Shown here: piece by piece, positions 35,794 through 45,143 of the stretch | Layout of the letters: each line of letters opens with the position of its first letter | How positions within the stretch are numbered: the first letter of the stretch is position 1 | From: an uncultured Flavobacteriales bacterium | Lineage (GTDB): Bacteria > Bacteroidota > Bacteroidia > Flavobacteriales_D > Crocinitomicaceae | Direction: 5' to 3' | NCBI GenBank assembly: GCA_903935095.1 | Contig: CAIZQH010000021.1 | Span: 62,001 to 126,000, forward strand | Length of the DNA stretch: 64,000 nucleotides | Position numbers and translations under genes: made by a program | The notes under the pieces: generated by a model | Seen by the model: only the letters and a program-made list of their open reading frames with translations | The model's database searches: none | Told to the model about the DNA's origin: nothing

Positions 35794-36900
35794 ATGGAAT
35801 TAATGAGTATTCAACGTGTTATTATTTCGGGTGGTGGAACAGGAGGACATATTTTTCCTGCCGTGGCGATTGCCGATGAAATCAAACGAAGAAATCCTGC
35901 TGCCGCCATACTTTTTGTTGGAGCTATTGGGAAAATGGAAATGGAAAAGGTGCCTCAAGCAGGCTACGAAATCATCGGATTGCCTATCGCTGGTTTTCAA
36001 CGCAAATGGACCTTTTCAAATTTTCTATTGCCGTTCAAAATCCTCCAAAGTTTATGGAAGGCAAGAACGATCGTGAAAAATTTTAATCCTGAATTGGTCA
36101 TCGGTGTTGGGGGTTATGCGAGTGGCCCAACCTTGCAAATGTCCAATATGTTAGGTATACCAACACTTATTCAAGAACAAAATTCTTTCCCAGGAAAAAC
36201 CAATCAATTATTGGCCAAAAAAGCAAAGAAAATATGCACGGCGTATAGCGAAATGGAAAAATTCTTTCCTACTTCGAAAATCATTCATACGGGAAATCCA
36301 GTGAGAAATTTGGTGTCAAGAGAAGGAGATCTCAAATCGGAGGCATATACATACTTTCAGTTAGACCCTTCAAAAAAGACCATTCTTGTGATTGGAGGAA
36401 GTTTAGGTGCTCGAACCCTGAATGAAAGCGTGATGCATCATGCTTCCCTCGCTTGTTCTTCCAATGTTCAAATCATCTGGCAATGTGGGAAGAATTATTT
36501 AGGCCAAATAGAAGCACAATTTGATGACAATTGGAAATCAAACATTCAAGTACATGCCTTTATTCAGCGCATGGATTTAGCGTATGCTGCTGCGGATGTC
36601 ATCATTTCCCGTGCTGGCGCTTTGTCTGTTTCAGAACTCACCTTAATTGGTAAGCCATCTGTTTTGGTTCCTTCACCGAACGTTTCGGAGGATCATCAAA
36701 CGAAGAATGCCATGGCGCTTGTTCGTCAAGATGCGGCGGTTTTAGTCCGTGATGACCAATCCATTGAAACACTCATTCCAACAACCATAGACTTGCTAAA
36801 CAATGCGCATTTATGCAAACAGTTAAGTAAATCCATTGGCATTTTAGCAAAACCAAATGCCTGCATTGAAATTGTCGATGCTTGTGAATCAATTATCTAA
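35794..36900 (+). CDS. murG: Undecaprenyldiphospho-muramoylpentapeptide N-acetylglucosaminyltransferase
   Basis: MurG converts lipid I to lipid II on the inner face of the membrane. The 368-residue GT-B protein has the glycine-rich loop ISGGGTGGHIFPAVAIADE, then LVIGVGGYASGPTL, IPTLIQEQNSFPGKTNQLL, the UDP-GlcNAc-binding VIGGSLGARTLNESV, and RAGALSVSELTLIGKPSVLVPSP. An alternative ATG lies at 35803. The downstream murC start is 4 bases after the stop. Confidence 0.96.
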   Translation: MELMSIQRVIISGGGTGGHIFPAVAIADEIKRRNPAAAILFVGAIGKMEMEKVPQAGYEIIGLPIAGFQRKWTFSNFLLPFKILQSLWKARTIVKNFNPELVIGVGGYASGPTLQMSNMLGIPTLIQEQNSFPGKTNQLLAKKAKKICTAYSEMEKFFPTSKIIHTGNPVRNLVSREGDLKSEAYTYFQLDPSKKTILVIGGSLGARTLNESVMHHASLACSSNVQIIWQCGKNYLGQIEAQFDDNWKSNIQVHAFIQRMDLAYAAADVIISRAGALSVSELTLIGKPSVLVPSPNVSEDHQTKNAMALVRQDAAVLVRDDQSIETLIPTTIDLLNNAHLCKQLSKSIGILAKPNACIEIVDACESII

Positions 36901-36904
36901 AGAA

Positions 36905-38281
36905 ATGCAACAATTCGAGCAATATAAACAGGTATATTTAATCGGCATTGGAGGCATTGGCATGTCAGCATTGGCACGCTATTTTAAGCAGAACGGACTG
37001 ACCATTGGAGGATATGACAAAACTCCCTCACCTTTGACCAAGCAACTCGAGGAAGAAGGTTGTTTGATTCATTTTGATGATTTAGGGGACCAAATACCTG
37101 AGGTATTCACGGATAAAAACAAAACACTTGTCATTTACACGCCAGCCATCAAACAGTTGGAAGAATTGAACTTTTTTAAACGAGGTGGATTTACCTTGTT
37201 GAAAAGAGCCGAAGTTCTGGGGATGTTGACGCGGCAATCAAAAGGACTTTGTGTTGCTGGAACTCATGGTAAAACCACAACGAGTTCCATGTTGGCATTT
37301 ATTTTGGATCAATCCAGTTGGAAATGTAATGCTTTTCTTGGTGGAATTGCCACGAACTTTCAATCCAACTTGGTACTCAACAACGATAGCCCATATACGG
37401 TGATTGAGGCAGATGAATTTGACCGTTCATTTCTTCATCTATCACCCTTTGCCTCGATTATTACTTCCGTAGATCCCGATCATCTGGATATTTATGGAAC
37501 AGCAGAACAGTTCAAAGAAGGTTTTCGTCAATTTGCAATGAAGTTAGATCCGAAAGGAATTTGCCTTCAAAAAGAAGGACTCCATTTACCAACATTAGGA
37601 ACCTCCTTTACCTATGCGGTGGAATCAGTAAGTGCTGATTATTCGGTATTTAATTTAACATGGAAAAATGGATTCCTTTGTGGAGATATTCGCTTAAAAA
37701 ATAATTGGTGGCGCGAAGTTCAATTTGGATTGCCCGGAATCCACAATGCAGAAAATGCCTTGGCTTGCGTTGGATTGCTGCATGAAATGGGAATGGATGA
37801 AGTCCAAATTCGTTCAGGCATCAAGCATTTTCTTGGCGTGAAACGCAGATTTGAATACATCATTCGAACGGAGAAATTAGTCTTTGTGGATGACTATGCC
37901 CATCACCCCCAGGAAATAAATGCATTGGTCAATTCGATCCGCTTACTGTATCCAGAAAAGAAAATTACTGGAATTTTTCAACCGCATCTATTCTCTAGAA
38001 CCAAGGACTTCGTTGAGGATTTCGCACAGGAACTTTCGGAGTTGGATGAATTGATCCTTCTGCCCATTTATGCGGCACGAGAGGAACCTATTCAAGGGGT
38101 GTCTAGCGAATGGCTTTTGAATAAATGCAAAAATGATCAGAAGTCAATCAAAAAACCAAGCGAAGTCTTAGCGCACTTGAGCAATTTAACGGAAGGAGTT
38201 TTATTGACGATTGGAGCTGGGGACATTGATCGAATTGTACCCTCATTAAAAGAACTATTAACCATCAACCTAACTGATTGA
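36905..38281 (+). CDS. murC: UDP-N-acetylmuramate--L-alanine ligase
   Basis: MurC adds the first amino acid to UDP-MurNAc. I chose the ATG at 36905, just after the murG stop, giving 458 residues starting MQQFEQYKQVYLIGIGGIG. ATGs at 36857 and 36878 lie inside murG and add non-conserved residues. Motifs are the Rossmann loop LIGIGGIGMSALARYF, the P-loop VAGTHGKTTTSSM, VIEADEFDRSFLHL, SVDPDHLDIYG, and DDYAHHPQEINAL. ftsQ follows after 1 base. Confidence 0.96.
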   Translation: MQQFEQYKQVYLIGIGGIGMSALARYFKQNGLTIGGYDKTPSPLTKQLEEEGCLIHFDDLGDQIPEVFTDKNKTLVIYTPAIKQLEELNFFKRGGFTLLKRAEVLGMLTRQSKGLCVAGTHGKTTTSSMLAFILDQSSWKCNAFLGGIATNFQSNLVLNNDSPYTVIEADEFDRSFLHLSPFASIITSVDPDHLDIYGTAEQFKEGFRQFAMKLDPKGICLQKEGLHLPTLGTSFTYAVESVSADYSVFNLTWKNGFLCGDIRLKNNWWREVQFGLPGIHNAENALACVGLLHEMGMDEVQIRSGIKHFLGVKRRFEYIIRTEKLVFVDDYAHHPQEINALVNSIRLLYPEKKITGIFQPHLFSRTKDFVEDFAQELSELDELILLPIYAAREEPIQGVSSEWLLNKCKNDQKSIKKPSEVLAHLSNLTEGVLLTIGAGDIDRIVPSLKELLTINLTD

Positions 38282-38282
38282 C

Positions 38283-39080
38283 ATGAAAAAATGGATGAAA
38301 ATTAGTTTGTGGATTTTACTTTCAGCTGGGGTGACCGCCATTTTATACTTTGCTAACCAGGAGGAAATCAAAAAGAAATACAAAAATCCTAAAATATCCA
38401 TCCATGTAGATGGAGATGCTTTTCTAACCGAACCCGAACTAATTGATCGACTGAAACTTCATCGCTTGATTCAGGAAAATGATAATGTAGGAAACCTAAA
38501 TATCCGAAAATTGGAATATGTTATTTCATGTATGCCAGAGGTTAAAAATGTCAAGGTTTTTAAACGCATTGGAAATGAGTGGGATATACAGTTGAATCTG
38601 CGTAAACCCATCGCGCGAATCTTCAATACTATGGGACAAAGTTTTTACCTAGATGAGGACGGATTTTTAATGAATCGATCGAGTCTTCATACCGCACGGG
38701 TACTCGTTTTTTCTGGGAAAATAAAAGATCGATTTTCACCGAATTCAATCTTTAAAATTATTAACAACGATTCCTTGAAAAGTATTCGAAATTTAGATGA
38801 TATCTATCGAATTTCAAATTATGTTTGTAATGATCCAATATTGCACAAATTAATTGGTCAAGTTTACCGTGAAAAGAATGGTGATTTTGTACTAATTCCT
38901 ATTGTAGGTGATCAAAAAATCAATCTCGGAACAGCCAATTCGGATGAAGATGTGAATGATAAGTTTGGACGTTTATTGGATTTTTACAAAGAAGCAATGC
39001 CCTATGAAGGGTGGAATAAATATAGCGAAATAAGTGTAAAATATGAAGGACAAATCGTTTGTAGAAAAAGAGCCAACTAG
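38283..39080 (+). CDS. ftsQ: Cell division protein FtsQ/DivIB-like
   Basis: FtsQ is a bitopic membrane protein linking early and late divisome parts. The 265-residue product has one N-terminal membrane helix (about 5-25), a POTRA-like domain (about 38-110, with VDGDAFLTEPELIDRL and the CMPEVKNVKVFKRIGNEWDIQLN strand-helix pattern), then an FtsQ beta domain including GQSFYLDEDGFLMNRS. Similarity to E. coli FtsQ is low, as usual in Bacteroidota; position between murC and ftsA supports the call. The ftsA start overlaps its 3' end by 38 bases. Confidence 0.9.
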   Translation: MKKWMKISLWILLSAGVTAILYFANQEEIKKKYKNPKISIHVDGDAFLTEPELIDRLKLHRLIQENDNVGNLNIRKLEYVISCMPEVKNVKVFKRIGNEWDIQLNLRKPIARIFNTMGQSFYLDEDGFLMNRSSLHTARVLVFSGKIKDRFSPNSIFKIINNDSLKSIRNLDDIYRISNYVCNDPILHKLIGQVYREKNGDFVLIPIVGDQKINLGTANSDEDVNDKFGRLLDFYKEAMPYEGWNKYSEISVKYEGQIVCRKRAN

Positions 39081-40395
39081 CGAAGTGAAGCGTAGCAAGA
39101 TTGTTGTTGGTCTCGATATTGGGACGACCAAAATTGCTTGTTTCGTAGGACGTAAAAATGAGCACAACAAAATTGAAATTGTTGCCTTGGGGAAAAGTGA
39201 ATCCCTCGGTGTCATGCGCGGAGTGGTGTCTAATATCGAACGCACGGTTCAATCAATCACGTCTGCTGTTGATTTGACGCAATCATCCGTGGAAGGTGAT
39301 TTGAAAATAAAAAATGTGAATGTAGGAATTGCTGGACAACACATCAGTAGTATGCAACACAGAGGAATGTATACCCGTCGCGATGCGCAAGGTGAAATCA
39401 CACAGTCGGATATCGATGCATTCGTTGATGATATGTATCAATTGGTGATGACTCCAGGCGAGGAAATCATTACGGTCATTCCGCAAGAATATATTGTGGA
39501 TAATGAACCAGAAATTAAAGACCCAATCGGAATGGGTGGTGTTCGTTTAGAAGCGAATTTCCACATCATTACTGGACAAGTGAACAACATTAAAAACATC
39601 AAGCGTTGTGTTGATCGCGCTGGATTAAATGTCAAAGAAATCATTCTTGAACCTATTGCCTCTGCGGAAGCGGTATTGAGTGAAGAGGAGAAAGAAGCAG
39701 GTGTTGTATTGGTTGACATCGGCGGCGGAACAACAGATGTAGCCATTTTCCAAGATGGATTGATTCGTCATACCGCGGTTATTCCATTTGGCGGAAATGT
39801 TATCACGGAGGACATCAAAGAAGGCTGCCGCATTATGCAACGCCATGCGGAATCGTTGAAAGTGAAATTTGGTAGCGCATTGGCTTCAGAAAGCAAAGAA
39901 AACGAAGTGGTTTGCATTCCGGGATTGCGTGGACGTGAACCAAAAGAAATTACCTTGAAAAATTTGGCGAGTATCATTCAAGCGCGCATGGAGGAAATCA
40001 TCGAATTGGTGAATTTCGAAATTAAAAACTCTGGCTATTCCAAAAAAATCATTGGTGGAATCGTGGTAACCGGAGGCGGTGCTCAATTGAAGCACTTAAC
40101 CCAATTGTTCGAATACATGACAGGTTTGGATACACGTATTGGCTATCCAACGGAACATTTAGCAAATACCAACGACCTAGATAAGTTGGCAAGTCCAATG
40201 TTTTCTACCGGAATTGGCTTGGTGTTGAAAGGATTTGAGGCAGCAGAGAAATCTGGTTTGGATTTTATTCCAAAACAAGAAGAAGCGCCATTGACAAACC
40301 AAAAAGCGAGAACACACTCTAATCCGCGCAGAGATGGTGGATTTTTTGATAAGATTAGACAATCAGTAGGGGAATTTTTTGATGATAAAGATTAA
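39043..40395 (+). CDS. ftsA: Cell division protein FtsA
   Basis: FtsA is an actin-like ATPase that tethers FtsZ to the membrane. The 450-residue protein has the phosphate-1 loop VVGLDIGTTKIACFVG, the 1C SHS2-type region (about 95-175), the phosphate-2 loop VLVDIGGGTTDVAIF, and the adenosine motif GIVVTGGGAQLKHL. The C-terminus ends in an amphipathic basic-aromatic stretch (GGFFDKIRQSVGEFFDD) suited to membrane binding. The ATG at 39043 is the only reasonable start and makes an unusually long overlap with ftsQ. Confidence 0.96.
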   Translation: MKDKSFVEKEPTSEVKRSKIVVGLDIGTTKIACFVGRKNEHNKIEIVALGKSESLGVMRGVVSNIERTVQSITSAVDLTQSSVEGDLKIKNVNVGIAGQHISSMQHRGMYTRRDAQGEITQSDIDAFVDDMYQLVMTPGEEIITVIPQEYIVDNEPEIKDPIGMGGVRLEANFHIITGQVNNIKNIKRCVDRAGLNVKEIILEPIASAEAVLSEEEKEAGVVLVDIGGGTTDVAIFQDGLIRHTAVIPFGGNVITEDIKEGCRIMQRHAESLKVKFGSALASESKENEVVCIPGLRGREPKEITLKNLASIIQARMEEIIELVNFEIKNSGYSKKIIGGIVVTGGGAQLKHLTQLFEYMTGLDTRIGYPTEHLANTNDLDKLASPMFSTGIGLVLKGFEAAEKSGLDFIPKQEEAPLTNQKARTHSNPRRDGGFFDKIRQSVGEFFDDKD

Positions 40396-40403
40396 TAGAA
40401 AAA

Positions 40404-42179
40404 ATGATGGATATGGAATTTGACTTACCTAAAATGGGAGCAGTAGCAGAAAGTAACGCAAACTCAATCATCAAAGTTATTGGTGTTGGAGGTGGCGGTT
40501 CGAATGCGGTGAATCACATGTTCTTGCAAGGAATTGTTGGCGTGGATTTTATCGTATGTAATACGGATCGTCAAGCCTTAGATATTTCTCCAGTTCCGCA
40601 CAAAATTCAGTTAGGACCAAACTTAACAGAAGGTAGAGGAGCTGGGATGATCCCTGAAATGGGAATGAATGCCGCAATTGAAAACATCGAAGAAATTCGC
40701 GAGATCCTTTCGAAAAACACGAAAATGGTTTTCGTTACAGCAGGAATGGGCGGTGGTACTGGAACAGGTGCCGCTCCGGTAATTGCTCAAGTTGCGAAGG
40801 ACTTAGGAATCCTAACGGTAGGAATTGTAACAGTTCCATTTAATTTCGAAGGTAGAAAACGTCGCCAACAAGCGGAAGAAGGATTGGATAAAATGCGTCA
40901 AAACGTAGATACCTTGTTAATCATTAACAATGAGCGTTTACGTGAATTTGGTAAAAACATGTCGCTTTCAAGTGCATTCTCACATGCTGACAATGTATTA
41001 ACCGTTGCAGCAAAAGGAATTGCGGAAGTGATTTCAGTAACTGGAACAATCAATGTTGATTTCAACGATGTAAATACCGTGCTACGCAACAGTGGTCAAG
41101 CAATCATGGGAAGTGCACTTGCGGAAGGTGAAGACCGTGCAATTGTTGCGGTGAAGGAAGCATTGACCTCTCCTTTATTGAATGACAATGATATCAACGG
41201 TGCAAGCTATGTGTTGTTGAATATTACTTACGGTGATAAAGAAGTCATGATGGACGAGATTACGGAAATCACGGACTACATTCAAGACGCTGCTGGAGCT
41301 ACAGCAGACGTAATTTGGGGACATGGTTACGATGCGACATTAGGCGATAAGATTTGCATCACCTTAATTGCAACAGGATTCTCTTCAACACCTATAACGG
41401 GTTTTGAGAGAGCTCCAGAGCGCAAGATCGTCGCGCTGGAGGATGAGCACAGAAAAGAGATTTTAAGTCCACTTGAATCTCCTGTACAATACACAACGAT
41501 CCAAAGTGAAATCAATCAAGAACCTTTCTTGAAAGAAGAGGAGCAAGAGGTGAATCACCATTCCTTTTCTTCCCCAATAGTTGCACCGATTAACGTGGTG
41601 GAAACGAGTATAGAAGAACCAACGCGTTTTGAATTGGAAGAACCGATCGTGAACGAAGTGATTTCCTACCAATTGGATGATGAAATTACTTCTGTTGCGG
41701 ATATGCCAGCCTTCGATGTAGAAGCGTCTATGGATAATTTTGAGACTGATGACAGTGCTTTTACCTGGGATGTGATGGACGCAAGTTCTTCGTCCGTAGA
41801 GGAAGAAACAACATATCAATCGCCAGTTCAAATGGTTTCTGAAGCACAGGGACCGGAAACAATTGTACGTCATATGTTGGAGGATGATGCAGAAGAGCGT
41901 TTAAGCATGGAGCCTGCAAAACGCATCCTTTCTCCAGAGGAGCAGCAACGCAAAACACAAGAACGCGTTTCACGCATTCAAGAATACACGGCAAAATTGA
42001 AGAAAGCAGAAGGCATCGTTGAATTTGAAAACGAGCCAGCATATGTTCGTCGCAACATCAGCATTCAACAATCGACACCAAGTACAGAAGAACGTTTTTC
42101 TCGTTTCGGATTGTCGCAAGATGAAGATGGAAAAGTTGGATTACGCAGCAATAATTTCTTACACGATAACGTAGACTAA
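40404..42179 (+). CDS. ftsZ: Cell division protein FtsZ
   Basis: FtsZ is the tubulin-like GTPase that forms the division ring. Start at 40404 (next ATGs at 40407 and 40413 are possible). The 591 residues comprise the GTPase core (about 20-325), with IGVGGGGSNAVNHM, the tubulin signature GMGGGTGTGAAPVIA, NFEGRKRRQQAEEGL and the synergy-loop region NDNDINGASYVLLNI, followed by an acidic, low-complexity linker (about 340-520) and a basic C-terminal part. The linker makes it far longer than E. coli FtsZ (383 residues), a usual trait in Bacteroidota. Its stop overlaps the next ATG by one base (TAATG). Confidence 0.97.
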   Translation: MMDMEFDLPKMGAVAESNANSIIKVIGVGGGGSNAVNHMFLQGIVGVDFIVCNTDRQALDISPVPHKIQLGPNLTEGRGAGMIPEMGMNAAIENIEEIREILSKNTKMVFVTAGMGGGTGTGAAPVIAQVAKDLGILTVGIVTVPFNFEGRKRRQQAEEGLDKMRQNVDTLLIINNERLREFGKNMSLSSAFSHADNVLTVAAKGIAEVISVTGTINVDFNDVNTVLRNSGQAIMGSALAEGEDRAIVAVKEALTSPLLNDNDINGASYVLLNITYGDKEVMMDEITEITDYIQDAAGATADVIWGHGYDATLGDKICITLIATGFSSTPITGFERAPERKIVALEDEHRKEILSPLESPVQYTTIQSEINQEPFLKEEEQEVNHHSFSSPIVAPINVVETSIEEPTRFELEEPIVNEVISYQLDDEITSVADMPAFDVEASMDNFETDDSAFTWDVMDASSSSVEEETTYQSPVQMVSEAQGPETIVRHMLEDDAEERLSMEPAKRILSPEEQQRKTQERVSRIQEYTAKLKKAEGIVEFENEPAYVRRNISIQQSTPSTEERFSRFGLSQDEDGKVGLRSNNFLHDNVD

Positions 42180-42625
42180 TGGGATTCACGGAACGAATAA
42201 ACGAGGATATAAAAAAAGCAATGCTGGCTAGAGAAAAAGAAAAGTTAGCAGCGTTAAGAGATATTAAATCTAAATTATTACTTGAAGCAACTTCTGGAAA
42301 TGGTGATGTGAGTGAAGAGGTAGCGATTAAAATTTGCATGAAACTACACAAACAACGCATGGAAACCTATGATTTGTATGTCGCACAAAATCGTCATGAC
42401 TTGGCGGATGATGAATTATTCCAAGCGAAAGTCATCGAGGCTTATTTGCCACAAATGATGAGTGAGGAGGAAGTAAAAGCGGAAGTTGCGGCAGCAATTC
42501 AATCAGTAGGTGCATCTGGACCTCAAGATATGGGGAAAGTGATGGGTGTACTTAGCGGGAAATTAGCTGGCAAAGCCGATGGAAAATTAATTGCTTCTTT
42601 GGTAAAAGAAGGATTAGCGAATTAA
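42179..42625 (+). CDS. yqeY: GatB/YqeY domain-containing protein
   Basis: A 148-residue YqeY-family protein, related to the tail domain of GatB, the tRNA-dependent amidotransferase subunit. Visible blocks are the N-terminal helical part INEDIKKAMLAREKEKLAALRDIK and the C-terminal GatB/YqeY helix bundle with EAYLPQMMSEEEV and DMGKVMGVLSGKLAGKADGKLIASLVKE. Its cellular role is not established; a part in tRNA handling is inferred from the domain. It is translationally coupled to ftsZ and closes the dcw transcript, with a terminator 22 bases later. Confidence 0.93.
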   Translation: MGFTERINEDIKKAMLAREKEKLAALRDIKSKLLLEATSGNGDVSEEVAIKICMKLHKQRMETYDLYVAQNRHDLADDELFQAKVIEAYLPQMMSEEEVKAEVAAAIQSVGASGPQDMGKVMGVLSGKLAGKADGKLIASLVKEGLAN

Positions 42626-42647
42626 TGACAACAAACAACAAATAATG

Positions 42648-42673
42648 AAAAACGCATCTTTTGGTGCGTTTTT
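42648..42673 (+). terminator. Terminator at the end of the dcw cluster
   Basis: AAAAACGCA (42648-42656) pairs with TGCGTTTTT (42665-42673) around an 8-base loop. The T-rich arm serves as the release tract. Confidence 0.88.
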
Positions 42674-42697
42674 CTTCGTTTATATAAGATCTATCAA

Positions 42698-43279
42698 ATG
42701 AAAGCTAGCTTAGCAGAAACAATTCGAGCATATCATCAAAAGGGATGGTCTCCTGCTACTTCAACCAATTATTCTTTTAAGGAGGATGGTCAAATATGGG
42801 TATCTCGTTCGGGTGTAGATAAGTCTATTTTTAACACAGAGGATTTTATCTCTATCGATGTAAATGGAAAAGTAACGGCACCATTTGAAGGTATAAAACC
42901 TTCTGATGAAACAATGATTCACGTGCTTATTTATCGTTTATTTCCTGAAGCTCAAGTGATATTGCATAGTCACTCCAAAAATCCAGTGTTGATTTCGAAA
43001 AAATACGAGCTGATTTTCCCTGTGGAAAATTATGAGTTGCAAAAAGGATTTTCGGGTGTGTCCACACATGCATGTAGCATTCAAATACCCATCTTTGAAA
43101 ATGCACAGGAAATGAGTTATTTCGAACAAGTGCTGATAGATCGCAAATCTGAAATCCAACAGCATTGTTTTATCATTCGTCAACATGGAACTTATGCTTG
43201 GGGAGAAAATCTTTTCGCAGCTAAAAGACATTTAGAAACCTTAGATTATCTTTGTGAGTGTGAATTAAATCAATTCTAA
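42698..43279 (+). CDS. mtnB: Methylthioribulose-1-phosphate dehydratase
   Basis: MtnB dehydrates methylthioribulose-1-phosphate in the methionine salvage pathway; it is a class II aldolase-fold zinc enzyme. The 193 residues show the family start LAETIRAYHQKGWSPATSTNYS, the substrate loop ISRSGVDK-like VSRSGVDKS, the metal-binding LHSHSKNPV, and the third histidine in IIRQHGTYAWG. It overlaps mtnD by one base (TAATG). Confidence 0.95.
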   Translation: MKASLAETIRAYHQKGWSPATSTNYSFKEDGQIWVSRSGVDKSIFNTEDFISIDVNGKVTAPFEGIKPSDETMIHVLIYRLFPEAQVILHSHSKNPVLISKKYELIFPVENYELQKGFSGVSTHACSIQIPIFENAQEMSYFEQVLIDRKSEIQQHCFIIRQHGTYAWGENLFAAKRHLETLDYLCECELNQF

Positions 43280-43824
43280 TGGCCATTTTATCCATGCCGA
43301 ATCAGCAAGTACAAGTGACGGACCCACAGGAAATTAGGTCCTTCATGAACGATCGTGGAATTTTCTTTGATCAATGGTTTTGTGATGTGGAATTTGAAGA
43401 TCATGCAAGCACAGAAGAAATTTTGGCGGCATATCATAGAGATTTAGATCCATTCATGAAAAATGGGGGATACCAAACAGCAGATGTCATTTCCATCAAT
43501 TCCTTAACTGAAAATTACGAGGCAATTCGTGCTAAGTTTTTGGCTGAACATACGCATTCGGAAGATGAAATTCGTTTTTTTGTAGATGGACAAGGACTGT
43601 TTTGGTTTCATTTGGAAAACGAAGATGTTTTCAATTTACTGTGCGAACGTGGTGATTTAATTTCAGTCCCTGCTGGTACAAAACACTGGTTTGATGCAGG
43701 AGAAACACATCCTTTCGTCAAAGCCATTCGTATATTTATAGACATGTCTGGTTGGATTCCTCAGTATACGGAATCAAGCTTGGAACAACAATTCAAAGAT
43801 TTTAATTTCCCAAAACGTGGATAG
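43279..43824 (+). CDS. mtnD: Acireductone dioxygenase
   Basis: MtnD oxidises the acireductone intermediate to the keto-acid precursor of methionine (Fe form) or to an off-pathway product (Ni form). The 181-residue cupin has the metal site EHTHSEDEIRFFVDGQGLFWF, providing His, His and Glu, and the later histidine in VPAGTKHWFD. All four ligands are present. mtnC starts inside its 3' end. Confidence 0.96.
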   Translation: MAILSMPNQQVQVTDPQEIRSFMNDRGIFFDQWFCDVEFEDHASTEEILAAYHRDLDPFMKNGGYQTADVISINSLTENYEAIRAKFLAEHTHSEDEIRFFVDGQGLFWFHLENEDVFNLLCERGDLISVPAGTKHWFDAGETHPFVKAIRIFIDMSGWIPQYTESSLEQQFKDFNFPKRG

Positions 43825-44500
43825 TCAAATTAAGTATATTTTAACGGATATTGAAGGAACAACCTCCTCTATTTCTTTTGTGGTAGATGAGTTGTTTCCT
43901 TATTTCAGAGAACATATTCAAGAATTGCCTAAAATGGCACAAGTGAGCGAGGTGAAAGAATCGTTCGCCCAAGTCATAAACATGGTCAAAGAGGAAGAAG
44001 GGAAAAGCATTACCACAACCGAAGAGGTGATAGCCTATTTGGATCAATGGTGTCGCGAAGACCGAAAAGCAACGCCACTAAAAACCCTTCAGGGCTTCGT
44101 TTGGAAAAAAGCCTATGAAGAAGGGGCAATTAAAGGACATGTATACGATGACGTTCCGACCTGCTTGAATAAATGGAGAGCGAATGGACTGAAAATCGGT
44201 ATTTTTTCATCGGGTTCTATTCATGCACAAAAATTACTATTTCAATATAGTTGCTTTGGTGATTTGAGCAAACACTTATCTAATTTTTTCGACACAAATA
44301 CAGGTCCTAAACGCGATCCCGCAACCTATAAAGCGATTGCAGAAATTTTGGATTTGGAACCAAATCAAATTCTATTTCTGTCTGATATCATTGAAGAATT
44401 AGTTTCAGCAGATGAAATTGGATTCCAAACCATTCAATTGGTTCGTCCTGGTTCAACCGGCACTTGGAAGCAAACCGTTTGCACCTTTAATGAAATATAA
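43817..44500 (+). CDS. mtnC: Enolase-phosphatase E1
   Basis: MtnC is a HAD-family enzyme that enolises and then dephosphorylates diketo-methylthiopentyl phosphate to give acireductone, the substrate of MtnD. The start is a GTG at 43817 overlapping mtnD by 8 bases; no ATG precedes the conserved ILTDIEGTTSSISFV motif, which holds the HAD nucleophile aspartate. Further motifs are IFSSGSIHAQKLLF and the C-terminal LFLSDIIEELVSADEIG. With mtnB and mtnD it covers three consecutive steps. mtnA and a kinase or nucleosidase are not in this window. Confidence 0.95.
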   Translation: MDSQIKYILTDIEGTTSSISFVVDELFPYFREHIQELPKMAQVSEVKESFAQVINMVKEEEGKSITTTEEVIAYLDQWCREDRKATPLKTLQGFVWKKAYEEGAIKGHVYDDVPTCLNKWRANGLKIGIFSSGSIHAQKLLFQYSCFGDLSKHLSNFFDTNTGPKRDPATYKAIAEILDLEPNQILFLSDIIEELVSADEIGFQTIQLVRPGSTGTWKQTVCTFNEI

Positions 44501-44536
44501 CTGAGATTCATCCTTGTTAAAAATATTAGTCATAAA

Positions 44537-44562
44537 AAAAGCCGATCAATTGATCGGCTTTT
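44537..44562. terminator. Bidirectional terminator between mtnC and the DUF1573 gene
   Basis: AAAAGCCGATCAATTGATCGGCTTTT is a perfect palindrome with A and T runs on both sides, placed between convergent genes, so it can work in both directions. Confidence 0.9.
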
Positions 44563-44583
44563 CTCTGTGATAAGAGGATTATC

Positions 44584-45027
44584 TTAGTTGTTAATTGGTG
44601 CGCCAGCGTTATTTACTGGAGTTCCAACTTCTGGAGCTGGACCAACTTCACCTTTAATACGAATTACTTTGTTTGGCTCATTAATCGCGTTCGAAGTAAT
44701 GGTTACGTTTTTATTGATTGGACCAGGACGGTTTGTGTCGTATTTTACACGAATAACACCTTTAGCTCCTGGAGCAATTGGTTCTTTCGGCCACTCAGGA
44801 ACCGTACATCCACAAGATCCTTTAGCGTTAGAAATGATTAATGGCTCATCTCCTGTATTTTTGAATTCAAAATTACAATAAGGCTCACCACCGTATTTGA
44901 TGTTACCGTAGTCATGCGTTTCTTTGCTGAATTCGATTTTTGCACCTTTCTCAATTTGTGCGTTCACTGTGTTCATTCCCAATACTGCGATGAACATAAT
45001 CCCAAAGGATAAGAATAGTTTTTTCAT
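44584..45027 (-). CDS. DUF1573 domain-containing secreted protein
   Basis: A 147-residue exported protein from the ATG at 45027 (the codon two positions upstream is TTG). The signal peptide ends NTVNAQ. The rest is a single DUF1573 Ig-like beta-sandwich, common in Bacteroidota: ETHDYGNIKYGGEPYCNFEF, the cysteine motif KGSCGCTVPEWP, PIAPGAKGVIRVKYDT and the closing strand KVIRIKGEV. The proline- and asparagine-rich last 20 residues are unstructured. Function is unknown; a periplasmic or surface location is expected. It ends at the shared terminator. Confidence 0.92.
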   Translation of the reverse strand: MKKLFLSFGIMFIAVLGMNTVNAQIEKGAKIEFSKETHDYGNIKYGGEPYCNFEFKNTGDEPLIISNAKGSCGCTVPEWPKEPIAPGAKGVIRVKYDTNRPGPINKNVTITSNAINEPNKVIRIKGEVGPAPEVGTPVNNAGAPINN

Positions 45028-45047
45028 AGTCAATAATTTTTATAAAC

Positions 45048-45055
45048 CAAACATA
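45048..45055 (-). promoter_or_regulatory. Candidate -7 box of the DUF1573 gene
   Basis: Minus-strand TATGTTTG, a TAnnTTTG match 20 bases upstream of the ATG. No -33 TTTG at standard spacing. Confidence 0.45.
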
Positions 45056-45143
45056 CGCAGGATTGGCAAGAACATATTTTATTTAACTAAATGTTAACAG
45101 AATTAATTTTTTAAAGATGGATGAAATCAAGAGTTGTATGGAA

